From NCBI RefSeq assembly GCF_029784135.1, contig NC_073746.1:62222097-62286096 (forward strand): DNA of 64,000 nucleotides, written 5' to 3'. A model generated the notes under the pieces. It did not search any database. It saw only the letters and a list, made by a program, of their open reading frames with translations, and was not told the DNA's origin. The DNA comes from Toxorhynchites rutilus septentrionalis. Taxonomy: Eukaryota; Arthropoda; Insecta; Diptera; Culicidae. The position numbers and the translations under genes are program-made. This document shows, in pieces, positions 11,790 to 23,100 of the stretch. Position 1 is the first letter of the stretch. Every line of letters begins with the position of its first letter.

Positions 11790-12500
11790 CGCGAAAGGCG
11801 GGCAAAAAATCCATTCCCATTCCTGAAATTTCCAAAATCGACTGTAAATACCGTACTCAAACGTTACCAGGAAACCCCACCGTTGAATCGGACGAAACCA
11901 ATCAGCTGTAGAGGGGGAACATATGACCGGAATCTACGAGCAAAGGTGATTCGAGCAGTCCAAAACAATGCTGGGCTCTTCCTGGGTTTGGCGAAAAATT
12001 CACGGCGAGTCACAGTACAGTTCGAGAAATTCGTATACGAGGAAGCATGTGGTCGTATCATGACTGCAAGCACCCCAACAGAAAGATGAACCAAACCTGC
12101 GTAAAACCAGTGCAAGGAACCTGTACGAACAAGTGTTGACCAAGTACAAAGGATGCATTTCGATGGATCATAAAACATACTTAAAAATGGATTTCGAACA
12201 AATAGGCGGGAATAAATGTTACCTTGCCAATCGTAAAGGGGGTGTTGCGGGTAGGTTCAAATTTGTGTACGCAGATTAATTGGCCTGCAAGTTGAAAAGA
12301 CAGAGGTTTCCATAACTAGGGCAACAATGAACAAAAAGTTTACAAGGAGGAGTGTCTTCAGAACAGGATCTCGCCATTCATTCGATCACACAAATGTCCG
12401 GTGAGGTTCTGACCTGACTTGGCAAGCTACCATTACATCCGGGATGTCGTCAAGTGGTATATGGAGATGGTATTCATTGAAAAAAACTATCAATCCATCA
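11790..12500 (+). pseudogene. Decayed IS630-Tc1-mariner (DD37E-type) transposase
   Basis: Read across several frames, this region is collinear with the DD37E transposase at 29499-30514. A helix-turn-helix piece KSTVNTVLKRYQETP lies near 11845, matching QSTVSRVLKRYFENP. The first-Asp region MDHKTYLKMDF lies near 12165 (MDDETYVKADF in the reference copy), followed by NRKGGVAGRFKFVYAD, and the second-Asp block PDLASYHYIRDVVKWY near 12415. Stops and frameshifts are frequent, and homology ends before the catalytic Glu region, where unrelated repeat DNA begins at 12505. It is an old inactive copy of a family related to but distinct from the 29-kb element. No terminal repeats found. Confidence 0.7.
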
Positions 12501-12504
12501 GTTA

Positions 12505-12640
12505 TCGCTAACGCTCGGTCGGACCTAACTAAAGGATCGTCTACTATGTTTCAAACAAACCGGGCAATCGGTGGAAAACAGGTTTGCCTGCGAGAGGCCG
12601 CCGCTTCCTACGGCGGGTCGGCGGCCGACACGCAAAGAAA
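12505..12640 (-). repeat. Inverted fragment of the GC-rich repeat at 7480-7790
   Basis: Reverse complement of about 7555-7685, with CTCGGTCGGACCTAA, AATCGGTGGAA and GCGAGAGGCCGCCGCTTCC. It abuts the truncated transposase directly, suggesting an insertion or rearrangement breakpoint at about 12500. Confidence 0.6.
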
Positions 12641-13130
12641 CAACTCAATTAAAGAAACAATGTAATAACTACTTTCTATATGATATATTCTGAAACATGG
12701 GTCAACGCCTACATCACATTCTTTGCATTCGTATCTACTTTTTCGACAAATGTTATGTTTGGTACATACTATTGTGAAGAAGTGAAAGACTGGCGAGAGC
12801 GTATATATATGCCTTTCGTAGTAAAAAAGTTAAAATTACCTACTTAATTTTCGAAATATTCCATAGTCCATGCTCATTTTTGAATGATCTTAGGGTCTTA
12901 AAGATCAAAACGGAAAGAAAGAAGACGGCATGTCAATTGTACCTACACTAGTTTTAAAAAAAATGACACCGCGATGTCTTTAAAATCATTTTCAGATTTC
13001 CTCATTACATTTTTTCATTTCACTTCGTATTTTTGTTACTTTTTCATGTGGTTTTGATTTAATCTTATCTTATCAACAGGAGATTCGACGACACTCATAA
13101 TCTGATTTATCGGAATCTCTCCTTCTCATC
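12641..13130. other. Non-coding stretch
   Basis: AT-rich, with no gene or repeat unit that I can name. Confidence 0.35.
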
Positions 13131-13365
13131 CGGGTAAACATTTCATTAGGGTAAATGTCGCATTCGGGTGTTTGTTACATTTGGGTGAATGCCCATTCGT
13201 TTTTGTTGCATTCGGGTAAATGTCCATTCGGGTATATGTTGCATTCGGGTATTTATTACATTCGGGTGAATGTCAATCAGGTATGAGTTACATTCGGGTA
13301 AATGTGTTTCGGGTAAACGTGTTTCGGGTGAATGGTATTCGGGTGGATGGGGCACAACCGTACAC
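13131..13365 (+). repeat. Degenerate tandem minisatellite, CATTCGGGTAAATGT unit
   Basis: About ten to twelve imperfect units of 10-18 bp built on ATTCGGGTAAATGT occur between about 13143 and 13350 (GCATTCGGGTG, ACATTTGGGTGAATG, GCATTCGGGTAAATG, GTTTCGGGTAAACG and so on). Units differ in length and base, so the array is old. The His/Pro/Thr-rich antisense frame across it is a by-product. Confidence 0.7.
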
Positions 13366-13555
13366 GGCATGCCGGTTTTTGAAAAAAAGTTAGGGTGGTC
13401 CGGAACCGACCTCAAAAAGGTGGTCCTAAACCGACCCACGGTTTTTGCTTCGCAATTGTTTAACACTCAGACGATGACTACAATAATTCGCACAAGCCTG
13501 GCTTGAGTTACGTTCCATACATGGCAAAGTAGGAGTCAAGACTTTCATTCATTAA

Positions 13556-13787
13556 CACATTAAGGACCGCAGGTTTTAGGGGCAAACTTGAACGCTTCAT
13601 TTGTTCGGACTCCACGAATGATATCGTTTCCTTCGATGTGGATGAGACGAAGACGAGCCATCGGTAGGCCTTGATTCTTGGCAAACCACAGATTTAACCT
13701 TCAAGTGTAGAAAACACGGGTTATTTCGGAATCCAACCGTAAAAGACGGGAGGCGAAACACTAGAAACTCGTGAGCGGTCCGCGGAG
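13556..13787. mobile_element. TTAA-flanked miniature element, 232 bp (CACATTAAGGACCGC ends)
   Basis: TTAA at 13552-13555 and 13788-13791 flanks CACATTAAGGACCGC at the left and GCGGTCCGCGGAG at the right, which are inverted repeats. The right half, from GAAAACACGGGTTATTTCG to CTCGTGAGCGGTCCGC, recurs at 53452-53532, again ending at TTAA. This is a piggyBac-like miniature family by its target site. No coding capacity. Confidence 0.7.
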
Positions 13788-13791
13788 TTAA

Positions 13792-15356
13792 CCAATAATA
13801 TGTTTCCAACTGTAGACTTATTTTAAAGACCCGGGTTGTATGCACACCTTCAATTTGACATATATGTCATTTTTTTTTCATTTGACATTAAACTTCGAAA
13901 ATATTCTGCGAAAAAAAAATTAACTTGGTTGTTCAACATATTATAATGTCAAGTTTCCGATTATTATCTTTAGCATCAATGCAGAGCAACAGTTCGTTGA
14001 ATATAAAAATGTCGAAAAATTGGTTGGCAAATTATTTTTTGTCGAAACAAAACAAATTTTATTAGAAAGGAATGCACAGTTTGCCTGAGAAATGGGCGAA
14101 ATGTGTGGAATCAAACGGGCATTACTCCGAATAAAAATATTTCTAGATTCTCATGAAATTGTGTGCTTTCTTCGTCGAAAAAACTGAACAATTTCAACTT
14201 GCACCTTTGGTATATTGTTATGTATCCAAATATAATATATCCAATCAACTAATCCTGTGAACATGTTAGCAATGTGTTGCACATTCAGCCATTCAAATCT
14301 TTGATCTAATTGTGGAGTGATGAACCACTTTTGCACATTTTTCCATAGTCATTATCGGCTGATCTATTAATGAAAGTTCATGCATAGGTCGTTCGTCATC
14401 TATTGAAATATAATTACAATAGGCTAAACCGTCTGCATTCACTCACTGAGAGTAACTCACTGTTTTCGCCGAACTTTTCCTGCTTACTCACGTACTGGAA
14501 AAAAACATGCCATGTTTCACCGTGTACTTTACCCGGACGAACAATGGCTGACGTGACCCCGCTGATTGATGTTCTCTGGAACCCTCGAATTCCTTATTAA
14601 ACATCTTCCGAATGAGTTTATTAGAGCAATTTGCACTATCGTCAGATTAGTATTTAACTCACGTAGGACTATCCGGATAATGGTCCTATTGTTCATTCGA
14701 TATTCCGATGTCATGAGAGGCTACAAGTTCATGGACAATGCAACACAACAACTTTGCACTATTTCAGCAAGCGCAATTTTCAAGGCTAAACTGGACGTAA
14801 TTAATTTAGTTTGATGATTAATAGAGCAGCGAACCTCCCAATTATGAACACGCGCAAATGGTGCCCATTTCTACCTGCATCGAAGTGATAGGGCTGTTAG
14901 TTCGTTAGTGCGTTGGTTCATTATGCGCCTCAAGCGAAACATGTTATCGTCATCGGTGGTGCCCTTGGATTAGCAAAAGGCATGCCAAACCATAGACACA
15001 CTGAGACACTGGGTGGTGAGTGGTGACCGATCGAATGTCATCAAGTAGTGCACACATTTTGGCTTTCCCCGGTGACAACTTCAACCGGAGGATATTATAA
15101 AAATGAATCTTGTGGGAATGAAAACAAACTAACACAAACGGCAGGTGACGGCGTTTATACATGAGATGTATATCAATTATTTCTAACTCTCATCTTATCG
15201 ATAAGTTTGAAGCAAATTTGCTAAATGAATTTTGTTGTTTTTGCGAAATTGTAGTATTTCTTTTTTAATCCTACAATCCTTCAATCTCTTTCTTAACAAA
15301 TGTGACATCAGTAGAAATGGAAAGCATTAATACAAATTTTTTAAATTATTTATTAC
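13792..15356. other. Non-coding stretch without recognised elements
   Basis: Open frames of 60-82 codons between 14150 and 15160 lack motifs, overlap one another on both strands and have no splice context that I can support. No repeat partner seen elsewhere in the window. Confidence 0.4.
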
Positions 15357-16506
15357 TAGCTGACCCGGCAAACTTCGTCCCGCCCAAAATTATTTTTTTG
15401 TTATCACATCCATGTTTCCTTACTAAGCGCTGTTCATGGGTCCAATCGCAGAATTGTTCATTGATTGAAAAAAAAATTACCTTTTACTATAAAATTCCTA
15501 GTACTTCTACCAAAACTCGTCATTCTAATATCAGATTATTTTCAGATACAATTCTCGTTCAAGATTTTTCAACCACTTGCAAATAAAATGTTTCTCCGTT
15601 ACATGGAATAAATGTTTGATACCGAAAATATGATACGATAAAGAGACCCCTAAATCAGACAATTCGGCGATGCATTCATATTTATACAGATAGAAGACGA
15701 TATAGGAGTGCGTTTTATCACATTAAAATCCATTTCCATTTTCGAACGAAAATCAATTTCGTTAGCGCAAACATTTGTATTTCATTTGTATGGCAGCCTC
15801 CCATTGGAGAGAGGAGAGGAGTGTCGAACCATTATAGAAACGTTTATCAAACTCTAAAACCTCTATATGCCAAATTTTATTCCATTTGCTTGATTAGTTC
15901 TCGAGTTATTCAGACCCCCCGCCTTCTGTTGAGAGGGGGAGGAGTGTCAAACCACCTTAGAAACATTTATTGCCTCCTAAAATCTCCACATGCCAAATTT
16001 GGTTTGGTTTGCTTGATTAATTTTCGGCAGAGCAGAAATTTGTTTTTCATTTGTATGGCAGTCCACCTTTAGAGAAGGGGGGGGGAGTATCGAACCACCA
16101 TAGAAACATTTATTGCGTCCTAAAACCTCCACATGTTAAATTTGGTTTGGTTTGCTTGATTAATTTTCGAGTAATGCAGAAATTTGAGTTTCATTTGTAT
16201 GGCAGCCCCCCCCCCCTTAGAGAAGGGGGAGGAATGTCTAACCACCATAGAAACATTTATTACATCCTAAAACCTCCACATGCCAAATTTTGTTTGGTTT
16301 GCTTGATTAATTCTCGAGTAATGCAGACATTTGTGTTTCACTTGTATGGCAGCCCCCTCTTAGAGAGGGGGGAGGGGTTTCGAACTATCATAGGAATCCT
16401 CGATCCCAAAACCCCTACATACCAATTTTCGTGTCGATTGGTTCAGTAGTTTCCGAGTCCATAAGAATCAGACACACAGACAGAAATGCATTTTTATATA
16501 TATAGA
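15357..16506 (+). mobile_element. TAGCTGACCCGG repeat family, copy 2, with ~140-bp tandem subunits
   Basis: It starts TAGCTGACCCGGCAAACTTC and ends with GTTCAGTAGTTTCCGAGTCC ... CAGACACACAGACAGAAATG then TTTTTATATATATAGAT. In between, about five tandem subunits of 132-147 bp each contain a G-rich block (AGAGAGGGGGGAGG), ACCATAGAAACATTTATT, CCTCCACATGCCAAATTT, TTTGCTTGATTAATTCTCGAG and TTTCATTTGTATGGCAG (last block at 15786, 16051, 16195 and 16342). It has no transposase. The tail resembles the 3' ends of several insect non-LTR or SINE-like elements, but I cannot assign a family. It is the most complete of three copies here. Confidence 0.65.
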
Positions 16507-17099
16507 TGGTAATCTTTGCAAAAATACCACAAACTTTCAATATGATACAAGGTTTACAGTGAACAGTGTTGTCTAAGCCATGATTGAATAAGAACAAAAA
16601 AATACTTGTTAAGTTTATCACTACTACAATGTTCTTAGGAAAATTTCTCTAAGTTATAATTCAACCATCGCTTTCATTCAAGTATTTCTACTGCAAGACG
16701 ACTATTCTATTAATAGATTGTGATATTTCAGTATCTTTACAACGAACACCGTCATTATGAATGGTTCAAGTGACTTGTATTAGTGATCTTCATTTCTACT
16801 AATGTCAAGCGGCCATTACACGATCAGTAGCATTGACATTATCATAAAGTGATCAGATGGTCAGAAGTCCAACGAGGGACACCCAGAAAATATTCATGTA
16901 TATACGTTATGTGAACATAAGCCACAAGTCTTATTTATTTATGAAATTCTTAACATGTGTCCTTGCGATTAAACCTGATATCTTTTATTTCTTTTAACGT
17001 ACCGGCGCATAGTTGTAATTTTTAGGTATACATTTTGTTTACGCTTGAAAAAAACTCACTCAGTCAGAGCATTTAGCCTGGCATGCACGATTCGAATTC
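16507..17099. other. Non-coding stretch
   Basis: No gene or repeat that I can name. Confidence 0.35.
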
Positions 17100-18300
17100 T
17101 ACCATTTGGTATTTACAACATCCTCTCCCTGTCGCTCCTTAAGCCGGGAGATCGAAACAAGCGGCCGAACGATGGTGAAGAATCTGGCCACAATGAACAT
17201 ATGTATGCGGAAGCGTCAGATGAGGTCAGATGAAGTAGCTGGAGGTGCTAGTGAAAAACTTCTTTCCGGCGAAGCGCTGTGTCGTGCTCATAAAGAATGA
17301 CGAAACCTTCGCTAGAATTCAACGAATGGCAGGGGACCGGATTCTTTACGTTCCCCACCAAGGAGGTAAGCATTGACGTAAAATATATATTCCACACCAA
17401 GTTTTCGAATAAGGTCCATCTCCGGCTGACGACTGAGAGGGAATGTCCAAGCCGCTCTTCTTTCGAATTTTGCGGTGATCGGGGAGATGTACGAGGGCAG
17501 TCCGATAAGTACTTAGCCTGCAAAAAAAAACAAAAATTTTGGAAAAGTGGCGATTTATTTCACAACGTAGTCTCTATTGAGCTCGATACACTTGACCCAG
17601 CGATGCTCCAACTTCTTTAATCCATCTGAAAAATACGTTTTCTCGAGATCTGTAAAGTAGACCTCCGTGGCGGCGATGACCTCCTCATTCGACGAAAATT
17701 TCTGCCCGGCGAGTGACTTTTTCAAATTTAGAAACAGAAAAAAGTCACACGGTGCCAAATCTTGAGAATACGGTGGATGGGGCAGCAGTTCGTAGAATAA
17801 TTCGACCAATTTGGCCGTGGCGACGGTGGAATTTCCATTTTTTCCATTTTTCTAAAATCCGCAAACACGTCCGCTTCCACACACGGTCAAAACAAAACTA
17901 CGAGTCCGATTCGGCTGAAATTTTGACAGGAGCTGTTGCGAGAATGTACTACACGATAAATAATCTCTCTTGCGATACTGACACCATCGGTCGATGAGGC
18001 TAAGTGCTTAACGGACCGCCCTCGTTCAGTACGAAGTGCCTGCCGGAAGTCGCCGCCTTCATAAAGAGGTATCACGCAACGGTGATGTGGTCTTTAGGCC
18101 GAACTTGACAGCTACCCATCAACCTCACCAACATCCCCCAGCTGCGAAGGATAGAACAATTTTGGCCGAATTTCAAACGGAAATTTTCTCCAATAATTTC
18201 ATGGTCAAAACGTGGAGACAGTCGCCAAAGCCACGAAAAGGAAAAGTTAAAAAGCCGACATCCATTTTTTCATCGCCTATGGTTGAAGTTCCGGCCGCAA
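17100..18300 (+). pseudogene. Decayed DD37E-type transposase split by a mariner insertion
   Basis: The parts before 17490 and after 18025 belong together. Across shifted frames the left part reads NDETFARIQRMAG near 17297 (first-Asp block), then TGFFTFPTKEVSIDVKYIF and KFSNKVH. The right part reads TKCLPEVAAFIKRYH, a degenerate second-Asp block VVFRPNLTATH and RRIEQFWPNFKRK near 18150, with the catalytic Glu. The block order matches the ITmD37E copy at 29499-30514, but identity is low, so this is another family of the same mosquito superfamily. Several frameshifts and stops make it inactive. The mariner derivative at 17492-18024 interrupts it. Confidence 0.65.
17492..18024 (-). mobile_element. 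Mariner deletion derivative, 533 bp
   Basis: The ends CGAGGGCAGTCCGATAAGTA (left) and CGAGGGCGGTCCGTTAAGCA (right, reverse complement) are ~28-bp inverted repeats with four mismatches. The left flank is TA, the right flank TT (mutated). On the minus strand 17555-17809 encodes the C-terminal quarter of a mariner transposase: HPPYSQDLAPCDFFLF holds the third catalytic Asp, then GQKFSSNEEV and the end LEHRWVKCIELNRDYV. The first two catalytic Asp residues and the DNA-binding region are missing. It could move only if another copy supplied transposase. Confidence 0.8.
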
Positions 18301-18680
18301 GGCCACCCGGCACTTCATTTACGATACATCTTCAAACATCTCTGCCTCTTCCTGTCCAGCATCCACTAGTTCTTCCGGCTTATTCAACACGTTGAGCCCC
18401 GACCGAGCTAGAGGACCGAGAATATTTGTTTTTCGTCTGACTCACGTCGGTCCCTGCGGATCAATAGGGCACTTTTATAAAAATCATTTTCTAATTTTGT
18501 TGCTGTCTTTCACAGTTGACACTCTCTGAACAAAAAGTATACTTTCGGTGCGATAAAATTGGCTCAAGGTGTTAAGGTAGTAGCCCGGTGTGACGGGTTC
18601 AAAAAATCGATTTTTTTACATTTTCAGGAAGAAAAACATCTTGAAAATATACTCAAAAAATTTTAGACCGAAATTTTAAA
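18301..18680. other. Non-coding; host DNA of the following element
   Basis: 18620-18680 (GAAAAACATCTTGAAAATAT ... TAGACCG) continues after the insertion at 19528 (TATTTTTAAAGTTATAGG), so the pogo-like element sits in an older AT-rich sequence. No gene. Confidence 0.35.
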
Positions 18681-18682
18681 TA

Positions 18683-19525
18683 CAGCGTGGACTCGATTAT
18701 ATACAAATTCTGATTTCTTTTCACTGTATATAATCGGATCCTGTATATAATCGAGTCGAAAAAAATATTTTTTCATTCGTTTTTTTTTTGCATGTGTTTT
18801 TCGTTTTTTGAATATAAAAGAGGAATTTGATTTTCGATTTATCCCCTAAAGTCAGAAAAAACCTTTCACATGAAAAAAATAAATTTATCCAGATTTTCTC
18901 AGGAGGTAAGAGAAGATTATATTTGATGAAAAAAATCCTTCTATGCATATGTTTGAATTTCAACAATGGCAGAGTTATGGAACTTTTTTTTTGTTTCGGT
19001 TTTTTTTTTCAGTTGCCTTAAACTGGCTCTACATTACAAAGTACGCTACGGAAGACGATTTGTTGCTCTCATTTGAAAGATGAGAAAATGTATTATTATT
19101 ATTATATTTTTAGTATTTTGGAAGTGAAAAACTTAAAAGTTAGTAATTTTTAATGTGTTATTATTAATTTCATCCTAAAAATTTATTTCAAACTAGATTG
19201 TTTCTATCAAATAAATTGAAGCTCTCAAACTGCTCTACAATTTGTTCTTTGACACCCAGCTTCTATCTTTCCTTATTTGGCTGCAACAATTCTTGGTGAA
19301 AATTCAAGCAAAATCTTCTAAAATTACGATTTTTACCCCACTGTACATGTAATAGCCACTTAAATTACCCCTTAAAGTTGAAAGGTTACATTTCTTCTTG
19401 AAATAAGTCTTATTTGAAATATTAAAAAATTCCAAACTGTATATAATCGAGTCCAAAATTGTATATAATCGAATCGCAATCGAGTCTGTATATAATTGAG
19501 ACTGTATATAATCGAGTCCGACCTG
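18683..19525. mobile_element. Non-autonomous pogo/Tigger-like TIR element, 843 bp
   Basis: TA (18681-18682) then CAGCGTGGACTCGATTATAT at the left; TATAATCGAGTCCGACCTG then TA (19526-19527) at the right. The ends begin with CAG and duplicate TA, as pogo-type elements do. The terminal motif TGTATATAATCGAGTC recurs internally near 18724, 18751, 19437, 19459 and 19485 in inverted and direct orientation, possibly extra transposase-binding sites. No transposase frame is present. A second fragment is at 59310-59508. Confidence 0.65.
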
Positions 19526-19527
19526 TA

Positions 19528-22115
19528 TTTTTAAAGTTATAGGTAATATAAGAGAGCGCGCCATAGTGTGTATGAAAGCGTGCAACAAAACTTTAAACGC
19601 GTTTTTCTCAAAACCATGTTTTCGACATTTCGGGGAAGCTCTGACTCAAAACTATTCAACCGATTTGGCTGAAGGTTTCACCCGTTATTCTAGACACACG
19701 TGTCTAAATACGTAACCTTCAAAATATTGAACTTTTTAATAATAAACTATTTTATTTAAAGAATTTATCCAAAAAAAAAAACGATTTTGAGAACTTTTTT
19801 CACGAGTCCGCCATTTTGTTTTATTTTTGACGTAGAACTACGTCTTTCATTAAGGGTGCCAAATCTGAAAACAGGTCACGTTTTCATGAAATAAAGTCAA
19901 CGTTACTAACTATTTTTGCTGCGAACGGATTTTAACGATTTGCATACCAATCGAATCGGAAACTTTTTAAGATTTGCTTGATATACTATACATTACTGTC
20001 CCATAGTCTTTATATGGTTTAAATTGATGAAAATTGGAAGCAATCTCATTTCCCCATACATTAATTCTGTCCATTTGTGTGCTTTCCCGAACAGAGCTGC
20101 CAATAACGAGCAACTTGTCGACGTGCAACAAAGGGGAATTCGAAAGATTTTAAGTTTCCGTGAACAAAGGAAAAGAAGAATTTCAACAATTTGATCTGTC
20201 CTATAATATTTTTCAGAAATGGATGAAGAAGGTTCAGAAGGATGAAGGATAAAGAAATTTAAAACTGCATTTTATCATAGTAATTTTAATGCTCATTATT
20301 GATTCATTATCATTGAATACCTTCGTAAATGTCGAAACTGTATCGTTGCCAGCGCAACATAACATAACATGATCTTCGTGCTCCATTGTTGTGAAGCGAA
20401 AATGATAACGGACTTTTAGGTGAAATGGACAAACTTTTAAATTCAAAAAACTATAAATGACAACCGTTTTCTCCGCATCAAATATGTTGCTCTATGTAAT
20501 AGAGTAACAGGTTTTTTTTCCGCAAGTGGCGAAAAAATATTGAACTTAAATAATATCTGGGTATAATTTTATTCTATAATCATGAATTTCAGTAGACATT
20601 TCGGAAAAATTATGAAAAATTGATTATGCAAAGTTCAGTGCCACGTGTTTTATGCATTGAATTAACGTAATAACTTTCAGTCAAATTTTAGGAATTTAAA
20701 ATTCCCCTTGGGCCCACTAACCTAATAAAGAGAAAAATTCCTCACAAACATAGATTTAACACAAGATGTCGCATAGTATCCTAGACACCACGAATGATAG
20801 TTTCCCTGCCCTATTACAGAAATGATGGAGCGAGATCTGAAAATCCGGATAAGCATCATTATTGCCCGTCATATCAAGTTTGTCAACTTTACACGATAAT
20901 TGACAATGACATTGACATAATGAATCATTGTAATTGTCATTCTGTGGAAGTAATGTCATTATTAGTTATCTTTTAAGGGACCGTTCACATTCTTTAAAAA
21001 ATGAAACTTAGTAAACAACACATCTTTTCGATTCAGAATTACTTCTTTAAATTCAAGCGATTCGAGCCCCAAGGCAGCTTACAAACTAAATCCATTATTT
21101 TCATCTTTACTAGAATTTTTCAACATTTCTTATGTTCGATATACAAAACAGATCCACGATCAATTAATTCTTTGCAAATTTATTCCAACTTTCTTTGAAA
21201 TTAAGATGAATCCGGCCGCTCTGCCAAATTTCAATCAGCTCCGTTGAGATACAAAACGCCTTGAGTTATGCATTGTGTTGTATAATGAATACGAGCTGAA
21301 ATGTTTCATGAAGCGTTCTCGAATTACGACAAATCCTAATAAATCTAAGTATAAAGGCAGCACGAATAAATGGCCACATAAATATTCTCACAGTGAGAAG
21401 TACACCACAATGTTTCAACGTGATGACGTTTGTGAAATTATCTCCAGCTCGACCGTTTTCTCAGTTCTCGCCAGTTTCAACATCGCCGAGAGACGGACGT
21501 TATCCCGACAATGGAAATCCACAATCACATTTGCCGCTTCGGGCTTCGAAATGTTTCTGCGAAGAAAGTTTATCCTTCTTGTTTTCCTCATTTCCTCATT
21601 CCATCCCTCGATTCACATGCATATCCTTCCCAGGAAACAGAATCATATTTCCGTGTCATTTCATCATCGTCGTTCCAAACCAGGACGCAGCAGGAAACTG
21701 GTCTGTTTTTGTTTTCCACGGGCTCCAACAGGAGAGGCATTCGATGCCGCGTAGCCAAGATTATCCTTTCTCCGTAGGTATAGGCACACATATTTTTACG
21801 AGAATCGAGACAATGTTTTTTGCATTACTATTCATGTCATGCAGTGGAGGATGCAATAAAGGTAGAATTTCATTAGACATGTGGATGCAAAGCTCGTATA
21901 CCAACACAGTGAATACATCCACCAAAAAGACATCTCATTGGGCGAATTGAAAATGGACCATTATTACTCAATCTACATTAGTTGTATCCTTTCGTTAGGC
22001 AATTCTAACGGAAAACGAATTTTCCACGGCTAATTAATACTTTATTTTCCTATTGTACCAATTTCATAAACAAACAGCTCTTCAAAATAAAATGTCACTT
22101 AAGTAGTTTTATTAG
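19528..22115. other. Non-coding region with dispersed repeat pieces
   Basis: Contains a palindromic motif ACGTAGAACTACGT (19830) that recurs at 34109, followed by a low-complexity repeat-like tract to about 20130. The 159- and 185-codon frames at 21275-21950 overlap each other in different frames, have no domain and no codon bias, and are not called. No RNA gene seen. Confidence 0.4.
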
Positions 22116-23098
22116 GGTAGGTGAACCAATTATGGAGGAAATATGTCACTAATTTACAGAAATTGGCAAATAAATACTCTATTTTAGATCAAAAGTATAC
22201 TTTTTCTAGCAGTTTGAACTCTGTTGAAGATTCTCACTGATATTTCGATGATTATTTGACTGAATTGTATAAAAACATGCTTGAAAATGTCTATTTCACG
22301 TACCCATTATGGTAATAGAGTACCTGGAGTTTCGTAATAAGTGTACATAGTCGGTGTCACATGGAAAAAGCGTTAAAAGGATTCAAACAATACTTCAATA
22401 ATAATTCTTAAATAAAACTATGCATGTAAGGCCTTCTACACATTAAGCAACCGCAATCCGATCTATGTTGGCGATGTCAATCGGATCTCCAACTCTGCTC
22501 TGCACATTGAAACAACTCGAACGCGATGAAATCGTTAAGTTTTCATCTGTCATAAACTGCATAATCGCTGGCAGAGATGCCGTTTTTTAACTGCCGAAGA
22601 AAATCATATGAAGAGAGAATTATGAAAAATATTTTTGAAAAAAAATACTCTACTTCAGATTTTTTCAACTCGAGCGAAAAGAAAAAAAACACAAAAGTAG
22701 CTAATTTTCCAAATAGCATCAAAATGTAGGTATGCAGGATTTTTTAAAGCTCTAGAACGGAATCAAAATGGGGAGCTTCAAAATACAATTTGCACCTTCT
22801 CAGAAAAATGTGCATATCTGAAATTCCTGGTTGTTTATTTTTCGAAAGTGCCACAGCTTTTATCCGTTTTGACAAATGTACATTCTCGATGTATGGCGGC
22901 AACACTCGAGCTTGAAAGGCACATTACTCTATTAGATATCTAGATTAGCATACCCGAAACAGTTGAATGGAATTTTTTTTATTAATTATCATATGATTTC
23001 ATAAAACACTGCCCCTTACTTAAGCTTTTTTATATACATTGTATGATGTTTCTACTAAAACTGATCATTATAATATAAAATATTTATTTTCAGTCATA
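22116..23098. other. Non-coding, probable decayed miniature-element DNA
   Basis: TTAGGGTAGGTGAACCAATT (22114) resembles other miniature-element ends in the window (TAGGGG...GTAA), but no matching right end was found. The GCAACCGCAATCCGATCTAT to CGCTGGCAGAGATGCCG tract (22448-22584) looks repeat-like. No gene. Confidence 0.3.
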
Positions 23099-23100
23099 TA

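Noticed and set aside
13131..13365. Array with regularly spaced CATTCGGGT units considered as CRISPR-like
   Set aside because: Units are adjacent, degenerate and lack unique spacers; eukaryotic minisatellite.
21275..21950. Overlapping 159- and 185-codon plus-strand frames
   Set aside because: They overlap in different frames, have no domain or splice context, and composition shifts along the frame as expected of chance.
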